This document shows positions 8,444 to 15,663 of a DNA stretch of 39,462 bases, piece after piece (the stretch's first letter is position 1; every line of letters begins with the position of its first letter). Under the pieces are notes generated by a model. The model saw nothing but the letters and a program-made list of their open reading frames with translations. It searched no databases and was not told where the DNA came from. The DNA is taken from the NCBI GenBank assembly GCA_002725285.1, contig PBRC01000013.1, positions 62,024-101,485 of the forward strand, written 5' to 3'. This DNA is from Gammaproteobacteria bacterium. GTDB lineage: Bacteria > Pseudomonadota > Gammaproteobacteria > Pseudomonadales > Azotimanducaceae. The position numbers were made by a program, and so were the translations under genes.

Positions 8444-9772
8444 CTACACCCGAGATCCCTTTAAAACCTGCTCATACAGAGACACCATGTTGCTTGCGGT
8501 AACCTTCCAGCTAAACGAGTTTACGATTCGTTCACGACCTGATTTCGATAGCTGCCTGCGTCTCGATGAATCGTTGAATAAAGTGTCGAGAGCATCTGCG
8601 ATGGCGCCATGATCGCACACAGGCACGATCAAGCCGCTGTCACCGACGACTTCTGGTAAGGCGCCACCGTTTGTGGAAATGACAGGAACGGCACAGGCCA
8701 TTGCTTCTCCGGCCGGTAGCCCAAATCCTTCATAGACCGATGGCACAACGACAATGCTTGCCTGTGCATAGAGTCTGACAAGTTCCTCCGTTTCAATACC
8801 CGACACAAAAGTAAGGTGGGAGTGGATATTGAGTTCATTCATCAGTTTCTCTGTGTCACCGTCTTCTTTCAGTTTGCCCAGAATGACCAGATGGATGTCA
8901 GGGTAGTTGGGAATAAGTTCTGCCATGGCACGCAGTAGATACTGCAGTCCTTTCAATGGCTGATCGGCACTCGCGGTAACCATAACCCGGTATGGGATTC
9001 GCTCAACATCCGGCAGCGGTCTAAAGGTCTGAGTGTCAATACCGTTGTGCACCACGTTCAGATCGTCGACTGCCAGGTCAAAAGCCTTGGCAATGTCGCG
9101 TTGAGAAGCCTGGGAGACTGTCACGATATGGTTTAGTTTTGCCACTACCTTTTTCTGCATGCGAATAAACGAATGCCAACGACGGATCAGGAGTCGTGAT
9201 TTCCAGGTGGTTGCACTCCTGAGCGCGATCTCGAAATCACTTGTGATGGGATGATGAATCGTTGTGATGAGGGGGACTGACTGTTGCTGCAGATGCAGGG
9301 TTCCGAAACACAAAGATTGGTTGTCATGCACTATGTCGTAGTTGGGCTGGTGCTTATCGAAATATTGTTTAAGCCTTCGTCCGAAGGTGTAGGGCTCTGG
9401 AAATCCTCCAGTGAGCATGCTGAACCATTCGAATAAATCTGTGTAGGAAAGAAGGTGACGGGGTCTCAAAGCCGTCACATGGTTATCTACTTCATACAGG
9501 TTCAGGGAAGGAAGCTTGATGAGCTTTACCGAGGCATCCAGTTGTGGATACGGAGGACCGGAAATGACGTCCACCTGGTGTCCCGCGTCAGTCAGGGCCT
9601 TGCTCAAATAGCGTATATAGATACCCTGACCGCCGCTGTATGGATTACTCCGATACCCCAGGAGGCAGATTTTTAAAGGACGACAGCTATTTTCAGTGAT
9701 CTCGCTGTCTTGACTGTCAATAGCGTTATTGAGCATGCAGATTGGTAAAAAGCCGAGATTGTACGGGGTCAA
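8444..9772 (-). CDS. Glycosyltransferase family 4 (GT-B)
   Basis: NPYSGGQGIYIRYLSKALTDAGHQVDVI, HNGIDTQTFRPL, VVPSVYEGFGLPAGEAMACAVPVISTNGGALPEVVGDSGLIV; listed ORF begins at TTG, ATG at 9736 is an alternative start. Confidence 0.92.
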   Translation of the reverse strand: MTPYNLGFLPICMLNNAIDSQDSEITENSCRPLKICLLGYRSNPYSGGQGIYIRYLSKALTDAGHQVDVISGPPYPQLDASVKLIKLPSLNLYEVDNHVTALRPRHLLSYTDLFEWFSMLTGGFPEPYTFGRRLKQYFDKHQPNYDIVHDNQSLCFGTLHLQQQSVPLITTIHHPITSDFEIALRSATTWKSRLLIRRWHSFIRMQKKVVAKLNHIVTVSQASQRDIAKAFDLAVDDLNVVHNGIDTQTFRPLPDVERIPYRVMVTASADQPLKGLQYLLRAMAELIPNYPDIHLVILGKLKEDGDTEKLMNELNIHSHLTFVSGIETEELVRLYAQASIVVVPSVYEGFGLPAGEAMACAVPVISTNGGALPEVVGDSGLIVPVCDHGAIADALDTLFNDSSRRRQLSKSGRERIVNSFSWKVTASNMVSLYEQVLKGSRV

Positions 9773-10458
9773 GGCCCCAATGCCAAACGCTTGCCGTACT
9801 TTGCTGACCTACCAGCGAGCGCCGTCAATTGAAATGAAATCTGATACTCGGCGGGAATCTGAACGTTTGTCGTTGTTGGATACTTCAGTGGCCTGGAACA
9901 GGTTTTTTGTTTCAACCCGTCAATCATCACTGTTGCATCGTTCTGGTCCGTAAGCTGGTGCTTCATGTTCTTCAGTGAATACATTGGATGTTCTTCAGTG
10001 AATACATTGGCATATAGATTGGCGACCCAGGTCTGTCCTTCCTGGGTTTTTCGCAGATAGCGGCTACCCTTGGAGATATAGGGAGAAACCAGCGTCCAGA
10101 AGAATTTGGGGCAGCCAGCCTGGAGGTCTGCAGCATTGGTGTATCCCATCTTCGCTGCCTGGTCAGTTTCTTTAAATTCTGTAAACAGCAATGAGATCTT
10201 TGAAAAATACTGGGGATCCGCCAGTTCTCCAATGAGATCTGCCGCGCGCAACAGACCAGGCAGATCAGCACCTGCCTTGTGGTCTTCTTCGCTGGAAACT
10301 GGAAATCTTGTCCTTTCGATATTGGCGCATACCACGTCTGTATCGAGGTATTCATCGCCCGCAAAGCGCTCTTTGATGTAAATCTTGGCGCGATCCACGT
10401 AATAGGGGGTGAGAAAGGCATCAGGGCTCCCGGCAGGGGGTGAAGTTGGATTAAACAT
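9769..10458 (-). CDS. HD-domain metal-dependent phosphohydrolase-like protein with C-terminal frame altered by a tandem duplication
   Basis: LLRAADLIGELADPQYFSKISLLFTEF...QEGQTWVANLYANVFTEEH resembles the conserved C-terminal part of HD-like phosphohydrolases; last ~68 residues are read in the frame set by the 23-bp duplication. Confidence 0.55.
   Translation of the reverse strand: MFNPTSPPAGSPDAFLTPYYVDRAKIYIKERFAGDEYLDTDVVCANIERTRFPVSSEEDHKAGADLPGLLRAADLIGELADPQYFSKISLLFTEFKETDQAAKMGYTNAADLQAGCPKFFWTLVSPYISKGSRYLRKTQEGQTWVANLYANVFTEEHPMYSLKNMKHQLTDQNDATVMIDGLKQKTCSRPLKYPTTTNVQIPAEYQISFQLTALAGRSAKYGKRLALGP
9965..10010. repeat. 23-bp perfect tandem duplication (atgttcttcagtgaatacattgg x2) inside a CDS
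   Basis: Copies 9965-9987 and 9988-10010 are identical; length is not a multiple of 3. Confidence 0.95.
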
Positions 10459-10625
10459 TCTGTTCTCGATGCCCGGACAAGGTGCATAATCCGGGAGTGC
10501 CCATTGTGTAGTATCCGGCCCCGGAGTCAGGCACGAACAGGTCTGAAGGATAGTTATATCAGGATAATAGGGTGTTTTTTAAACCGTGTTAAGATGAACA
10601 GGTTTGATTCAACTCTCTCAGATTT

Positions 10626-10638
10626 TGAATGTGATTCA
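10626..10638. promoter_or_regulatory. MetR-box-like palindrome TGAA-TGTGA-TTCA
   Basis: Exact match to TGAANN(T/A)NNTTCA, ending 18 bp upstream of the probable TTG start of the metR-like gene. Confidence 0.55.
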
Positions 10639-10656
10639 TTTAGCGGGGGATTAATT

Positions 10657-11589
10657 TTGATAGAACTACGACATCTGAAAACACTTGTTGCTCTGAGGGA
10701 TACTGGCAGCCTTGTAGAAGCAGCAGACAGGCTGTTCCTGACACAATCAGCCTTGTCCCATCAGTTAAAGGATCTTGAAGATCGACTGGACTGCTCCCTG
10801 TTTGTACGAAAGACCAAGCCCCCGAGTTTCACCAGTGCTGGTCGGCGTCTTTTGAATCTTGCCGATGAGGTCATACCCATGTTCAAGCTGGCTGAAAGAG
10901 ATATTGCCCGTCTGGCGGGCGGGGAAGCCGGTCGCCTGCACATCTGTATAGAATGTCACAGTTGCTTCCAGTGGTTGGTACCCTGCATTGACAGATATCG
11001 CGGTAACTGGCCGGAAGTTGAATTGGATCTGACTGGAGGTTTCAACTTCGCCCCCTTACCCGCGTTGGTTCGTGGTGATCTGGATCTTGTGATCACATCT
11101 GATCCGGTTGAATTACCAGGTATCAAGTACGTGCCGCTGTTTCGGTATGAGGCAATGCTGGCCGTGGATCCGCGACACAGACTGGCTGCAAAATCCTTTA
11201 TTGAACCCTCTGATCTGACTGACCAGGTACTCATTATGTATCCCGTTGATCGTGATCGGCTGGATATATTCAGCCGATTTCTCGATCCTGTTAACATTGA
11301 GCCCGCGTCTGTCAGGACTGCTGAACTTACCCCCATGATGGTGCAGTTGGTTGCCAGTGGCAGGGGCGTCGCCAGTCTGCCAAATTGGTCACTGGTCGAG
11401 TACATACCAAATAACACGATAGTGGCGAAGAAACTGGGAGAAAATGGCTTGTGGGCTACGCTTTACGCGGCTGTGCGCGAGGACCAGTACGCCGCACCTT
11501 TCATGGCAGACTTTCTTGCTACAGCGAATGAAACCTGTTTTGCCAATCTGGAAGGTATCAAAAGTGTGCAGGAGAAACCTGAAGCGTAA
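10657..11589 (+). CDS. metR: LysR-family regulator, MetR-like
   Basis: Track ORF opens at 10504; likely TTG start at 10657 after GCGGGGGA. IELRHLKTLVALRDTGSLVEAADRLFLTQSALSHQLKDLEDRL, ICIECHSCFQWLVPCIDRYRGNWPEVELDL, LWATLYAAVRE match MetR as recalled. Confidence 0.85.
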   Translation: MIELRHLKTLVALRDTGSLVEAADRLFLTQSALSHQLKDLEDRLDCSLFVRKTKPPSFTSAGRRLLNLADEVIPMFKLAERDIARLAGGEAGRLHICIECHSCFQWLVPCIDRYRGNWPEVELDLTGGFNFAPLPALVRGDLDLVITSDPVELPGIKYVPLFRYEAMLAVDPRHRLAAKSFIEPSDLTDQVLIMYPVDRDRLDIFSRFLDPVNIEPASVRTAELTPMMVQLVASGRGVASLPNWSLVEYIPNNTIVAKKLGENGLWATLYAAVREDQYAAPFMADFLATANETCFANLEGIKSVQEKPEA

Positions 11590-11599
11590 TCCGTTGCCG

Positions 11600-11644
11600 A
11601 AAACGAAAAAGCCCCGGCAGAATCGAATAGAAACGCCGGGGCTT
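11600..11644 (-). terminator. Rho-independent terminator (AAGCCCCGGC / GCCGGGGCTT stem, then TTTTTCGTTTT)
   Basis: 10-bp GC-rich stem 11609-11618 with 11635-11644; U-tract on the minus strand only. Confidence 0.85.
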
Positions 11645-11729
11645 CGTCAACGTATGGGGAGCAAGCTCCGAATCAATCCTGGTATATCAGGTTAACTCGG
11701 AGGCTCCCCGCATAGACTTACTGTCGATG

Positions 11730-11743
11730 GGATCACCTCCTTA
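11730..11743 (-). other. Perfect 14-nt complement of the 16S rRNA 3' end (TAAGGAGGTGATCC), i.e. full-length Shine-Dalgarno
   Basis: + strand reads GGATCACCTCCTTA, identical to the canonical 16S rRNA 3' terminus. Confidence 0.85.
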
Positions 11744-11848
11744 TACGATCAGGGTGCCTATCGGCGCGCTTGACGCCCCCCCTGGATAGGGCAACCAGCA
11801 CGATAGATTCATTTTTTTATATGAAACGAACCGAGAAAAGACGAGCGA

Positions 11849-11877
11849 AATTTAGCCTAGTATTTTCACCATGTCAA
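11849..11877 (-). promoter_or_regulatory. Sigma-70 type promoter TTGACA-N17-TAAATT
   Basis: Perfect -35, optimal 17-bp spacer, 4/6 match at -10. Confidence 0.65.
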
Positions 11878-11948
11878 AGTTGGGTTGATTTCCCTACCTG
11901 GCTTCGTCACCAGAGGATTAATGAAGTTGAAATCTCACAGGATTATCG

Positions 11949-12548
11949 TTAGGGAACCATCACCTGCACCTGCCACTTCTGATCGTTAGAATTTGACTCT
12001 CTAGTAAACAATCGTCGGTCGTGTAATCTGTCCTGACGATTAAGATCAAGCATGTCAATTCTGTTGGCCAGTAACTCTATTCCAGTAACTCCGTTTGGGG
12101 GTGCCATATCGTTCTCTGGCTGCAATTCCCCGATGCGAGCGACCTCGTTTTCAAGGCTCTGCCGTGAACCGATAACACTGCTCTGGGCAGCCACAGCAGA
12201 GTATAGATAGTCCAGAAGTTTCGCGCCATGGGGTCTTCTATACCAGTTGGTTTCAACCTCGTCCTGGTCCATGATCTGGTGCTCACCGCTGATACGATAT
12301 TGTCTCTGCTGACTCGGATACCAGAGCAATAGCTCATATCCGGCCTTGTCAGAGAGCAGTTGCCACTTGGGACTGGACTGGTTCATGAATATGGAAAATC
12401 GATTGTCGACGATGTCCCTCAGAACCAGCGTTCGAATCGAGGCGCTGCCTTGCTGGCTGGCAAGTGCCAGGAAACAGGTATCTGCGTTTGGATCATGTAC
12501 CTTACGCGCCTCGGTTCTATCGTTTTGGATTGATTCTATCGGGTCCAT
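11949..12548 (-). CDS. Pyridoxamine 5'-phosphate oxidase family flavoprotein
   Basis: FLALASQQGSASIRTLVLRDIVDNRFSIFMNQSSPKWQLL...YELLLWYPSQQRQYRISG; track ORF to 12677, likely ATG at 12548. Confidence 0.75.
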   Translation of the reverse strand: MDPIESIQNDRTEARKVHDPNADTCFLALASQQGSASIRTLVLRDIVDNRFSIFMNQSSPKWQLLSDKAGYELLLWYPSQQRQYRISGEHQIMDQDEVETNWYRRPHGAKLLDYLYSAVAAQSSVIGSRQSLENEVARIGELQPENDMAPPNGVTGIELLANRIDMLDLNRQDRLHDRRLFTRESNSNDQKWQVQVMVP

Positions 12549-12558
12549 GGGATCTGTT

Positions 12559-13413
12559 TTAGTTCTTATAGCTTGAGTACAGGGTTTGTATCCAGCTCTC
12601 TTCATTGATAAAACCCTGTCCCCAGGTATCCCATTGACTGCCCAGGCCGTTCTCAAGAATGGCCTCCAGGCTGTCACCCTTGCGGATTGCTGACTTTATC
12701 TGAGCGCTGGTTGTGTTGAGCATAGCCAGGTAGCGTTTCAGGTCGTCTTTGTTGGCCAGTGGTCCATGACCCGGAATCACCTGAGTATCGTCTTTGATGA
12801 GCGCCAATGCTGTTGCTATATTGTCAGCCATGCCATCAACAGAACCACCTGCGCCCAGATCAACGTATGGAAATCGATCTTTAAAGTAGTGATCACCCAT
12901 ATGCACGACGTTCGAGGTTGTAAAATAAACGATACTGTCACCATCTGTATGGCCATTAGGCATGTGTATTAGCTGAATTTCTTCATTGTTGAAATGGATT
13001 CGCGCTTGCTTTTCGAAGGTAATGACCGGCAGGGCGATTTTCTCAGCTGATGGTGTACCAGATACCATTCGGAGTCGAACATTGTCATGAGCGATAATGA
13101 GACTGTCTGCACCAAATGCCGCGTTACCGCCCGTGTGATCACCGTGGTGATGAGTATTCAAAAGGTATGCAGGTAATTCAGTACCAAGTTTACTGAGCGC
13201 TTGCTTGATCTTTGGCGCGAGGGGGGCAAACTGATCGTCGATCATCAGCAGACCGTCACTTCCTTTTGAAACACCAATGTTTCCACCAGCACCTATGAGC
13301 ATGTAAATCTTGTCGGTTAGTTGTTGTGTCTTGATCTCTACCGCAGCGAACCTGTCTTCTGCGAAACTCATATTTGCCAGGCTGAGTATCAATATCCCTA
13401 CAATTTTTCTCAT
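12559..13413 (-). CDS. MBL-fold metallo-hydrolase with signal peptide
   Basis: LLNTHHHGDHTGGNAAF, HMPNGHTDGDSIVYF, VVHMGDHYF, VIPGHGPL. Confidence 0.9.
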   Translation of the reverse strand: MRKIVGILILSLANMSFAEDRFAAVEIKTQQLTDKIYMLIGAGGNIGVSKGSDGLLMIDDQFAPLAPKIKQALSKLGTELPAYLLNTHHHGDHTGGNAAFGADSLIIAHDNVRLRMVSGTPSAEKIALPVITFEKQARIHFNNEEIQLIHMPNGHTDGDSIVYFTTSNVVHMGDHYFKDRFPYVDLGAGGSVDGMADNIATALALIKDDTQVIPGHGPLANKDDLKRYLAMLNTTSAQIKSAIRKGDSLEAILENGLGSQWDTWGQGFINEESWIQTLYSSYKN

Positions 13414-13472
13414 GGCTGATCCCTCCGGGGTTGTTTGGTTTTGTTGTGTGATATCTATCGGTACTGTTTTTC

Positions 13473-13649
13473 CTAATCTATGTTATCAGGGTCAGAGTCG
13501 TATACGCCGTGAACAAATCGGTCAGCAGGATTATCACGGAATCGAATCATTCTGTCATAAATATGGCCATATGCACTGCCTTTGATGTCATCGCGAATCA
13601 TATTGTTGGCATCACACTCCTGGGTTGCTTCAAGAAGTCGTTCAAGCAT
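13473..13649 (-). CDS. Candidate small protein of 58 aa, not in the ORF track
   Basis: Manual translation: MLERLLEATQECDANNMIRDDIKGSAYGHIYDRMIRFRDNPADRFVHGVYDSDPDNID*; same strand and about 60 bp downstream of 13710-14006. Confidence 0.45.
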   Translation of the reverse strand: MLERLLEATQECDANNMIRDDIKGSAYGHIYDRMIRFRDNPADRFVHGVYDSDPDNID

Positions 13650-13709
13650 GAATATGGGCCGCTCTGCGTGCCTGGTTTTTATCGGTGTAGCGAATATCAG
13701 TTTGTAAGC

Positions 13710-14006
13710 CTAACGTTGACCGTGAAGGAAAGACATCTCTAATATCTGCCTGCAGAAGATTTCCGGGTCACTCTGCCCCATCTCGTGCCAGAGACTGGAT
13801 ATTTTCTCAGGAGGAACATTGTCGTTTGAAGTTTCACCCTGACTTGAGATAAAGAGAAATTCCATAATACCACCGAGTTGAATCTTCACGGGGTCGGCAA
13901 CCCGCAGGAATGATTCACACCTGGCATGAAGCTCTGGTCCTATGCCCTCGTATAGACGAATCTTCTGATCGCTGGCCCGTGGTGCTTGATTCTCGTCACT
14001 GCTCAT
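13710..14006 (-). CDS. Hypothetical protein, 98 aa
   Basis: 4-bp overlap with the upstream VOC gene (14003-14006), consistent with translational coupling. Confidence 0.65.
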   Translation of the reverse strand: MSSDENQAPRASDQKIRLYEGIGPELHARCESFLRVADPVKIQLGGIMEFLFISSQGETSNDNVPPEKISSLWHEMGQSDPEIFCRQILEMSFLHGQR

Positions 14007-14686
14007 GAGGGTGACAGATCTCCTGTCAGTGAAGCCCGTTGTGAAACCTCAATCCAGTTCTCATCCGGATCCTTAATAAACGATATCCTTGCGGTTGTCC
14101 CAAGGGTTCTGGGTGCTGAGGCTTCTGTGCCACCACGTGCAAGAAAATTGGCGTGCTCTTCGTCAACTTTCCACACCTGAACCGTAATATATCGGTAACC
14201 CAGACCTCGCATTTCTGAGGGTGGTTTGTGATCAGGATCCTCTGTAAGAAGAAAAATGGTTGTTGCCCATTTGAAAGTTGTATCATCAATCTGCTCTATT
14301 TGCAGCATATCGTTGTAGAAGTTTTGAAAGCGGGTCAGGTTGCTGACTGTCATTCGAATACCGATTTTGGTTATGCCAGCGTAGCCTTCCGGTACAAGGG
14401 TCACTTTGCTACCGTCCGGATCAATCATGGAGGCAGGATCATCAATCTCTGGGCGAGCAATTAGCAGTTCCGTGTAACCGCTGGGACTGGTATCAGGAAT
14501 ATCGTTGCGGCTGTGATTGAGTTTGAATATCGAACCATTGAGACTATGGCGAAGTTGATGACTGCCACCTCCTACTTTTAACAACTCTTCAAAGGGTAAT
14601 CCTACTTTATTCTGCCAGAAGGCAAGTTGTTCTTCTCTTTGATTGGTGTAAATGCCAATGTCGATACATTCTTTGGCCAGTTTCAT
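14003..14686 (-). CDS. VOC (glyoxalase/bleomycin-resistance) superfamily protein
   Basis: DIGIYTNQREEQLAFWQNKVGLPFEE...ISFIKDPDENWIEVSQRA; two VOC-like halves. Confidence 0.8.
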   Translation of the reverse strand: MKLAKECIDIGIYTNQREEQLAFWQNKVGLPFEELLKVGGGSHQLRHSLNGSIFKLNHSRNDIPDTSPSGYTELLIARPEIDDPASMIDPDGSKVTLVPEGYAGITKIGIRMTVSNLTRFQNFYNDMLQIEQIDDTTFKWATTIFLLTEDPDHKPPSEMRGLGYRYITVQVWKVDEEHANFLARGGTEASAPRTLGTTARISFIKDPDENWIEVSQRASLTGDLSPS

Positions 14687-14964
14687 TTGTTTGTCCTTGC
14701 TACTGACCTGGTTGTCAGTTGTTGATTGTTTGCATGAATCGAAGCTTCGATAGTATCAGCCTCATAGGCAATAATGGCTTCAATAAATTCATGCCATTCA
14801 TAATCAGTCTGAACCGTCGAACTTAGTTTTAAGGTAACAACGGATGCTTCGCTGGAAACTGAGTCTCGTTCAATGCCGTTTATTGTGAGTGCAGCACTGG
14901 CACCGGGCTGAAAATCCAGTCGAAGCTCCGCGCCACGATAGTGTGTTGTTAATTGATACATCAT
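14683..14964 (-). CDS. Hypothetical protein, 93 aa
   Basis: 4-bp overlap with the following VOC gene (14683-14686). Confidence 0.6.
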   Translation of the reverse strand: MMYQLTTHYRGAELRLDFQPGASAALTINGIERDSVSSEASVVTLKLSSTVQTDYEWHEFIEAIIAYEADTIEASIHANNQQLTTRSVARTNK

Positions 14965-15110
14965 GTCTGCTAGGGGTGTCTCCCTGATTGGTGAATCCTT
15001 CAGATCTTTGTTCGAAGGGACCCTTTACGAGGGATTATATGCCAAGAAACCCTTCTGGAGCATTTGGAAGAGCGGATGCTGAATCTGTCTGGTTTTTAGC
15101 CGCGGGTCAC

Positions 15111-15614
15111 CTAGCCAGGTGACAACACCTCCTCGTAGACAGCCCGAACCTCGTCATCAAAACATACAAACATCACCTGAATCTTTGTGTGTTCAAGCTG
15201 ATTCATTATGGTGTCAACTGCAATCCTGGTTGCTAACGCTAAAGGATAGCCGTATACACCAGTGCTTATTGCCGGAAATGCGATTGATTTCAGGGCAAGA
15301 GATGCTGCTTCGGCCATGCAGGTTCTGTAGCAACTCGCCAGAAGTCGATCTTCGCCAAGATCACCGCCGTGCCAGACTGGTCCGACCGTGTGAATGATGT
15401 ATCTCGCCGGAAGTCTGTACCCCAGCGTGACTTTGGCCTGGCCTGTACTACAACCATTTAGCTGGCGGCATTCCGAGAGAAGTTCAGGGCCAGCAGCCCT
15501 GTGAATCGCGCCGTCTACACCGCCGCCACCGAGTAAACTGCTGTTTGCGGCGTTGACGATGGCATCAACATTGAGAGAGACGATATTTGCGGTTATCGCT
15601 TCTGGATTGACCAT
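15111..15614 (-). CDS. Macrodomain protein (YmdB-like, O-acetyl-ADP-ribose deacetylase family)
   Basis: VDAIVNAANSSLLGGGGVDGAIHRAAG, AFPAISTGVYGYPLALATRIA; track ORF to 15665, likely start MVNPEAIT. Confidence 0.92.
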   Translation of the reverse strand: MVNPEAITANIVSLNVDAIVNAANSSLLGGGGVDGAIHRAAGPELLSECRQLNGCSTGQAKVTLGYRLPARYIIHTVGPVWHGGDLGEDRLLASCYRTCMAEAASLALKSIAFPAISTGVYGYPLALATRIAVDTIMNQLEHTKIQVMFVCFDDEVRAVYEEVLSPG

Positions 15615-15663
15615 GTTGTCAATTAGTGTGTAGATTACCTTGATTTTCGCATGCAGGATTTCC

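Larger units (their letters stand above)
11600..11842 (-). ncRNA. Candidate ~240-nt structured RNA transcription unit
   Basis: Minus-strand promoter TTGACA (11872-11877), 17-bp spacer, TAAATT (11849-11854); hairpin 11755-11793; nested hairpin 11656-11709; terminator 11600-11644; no ordinary ORF inside. Confidence 0.65.

Noticed and set aside
11444-11695. Plus-strand ORF of 83 aa overlapping the metR 3' end and the terminator hairpin
   Set aside because: Spurious frame running through the terminator and structured RNA region.
11730-11743. GGATCACCTCCTTA as the 3' end of a 16S rRNA gene
   Set aside because: Upstream sequence shows none of the conserved 16S helix 45 or other rRNA sequence; it is only the 14-mer, better read as an SD-like element on the minus strand.
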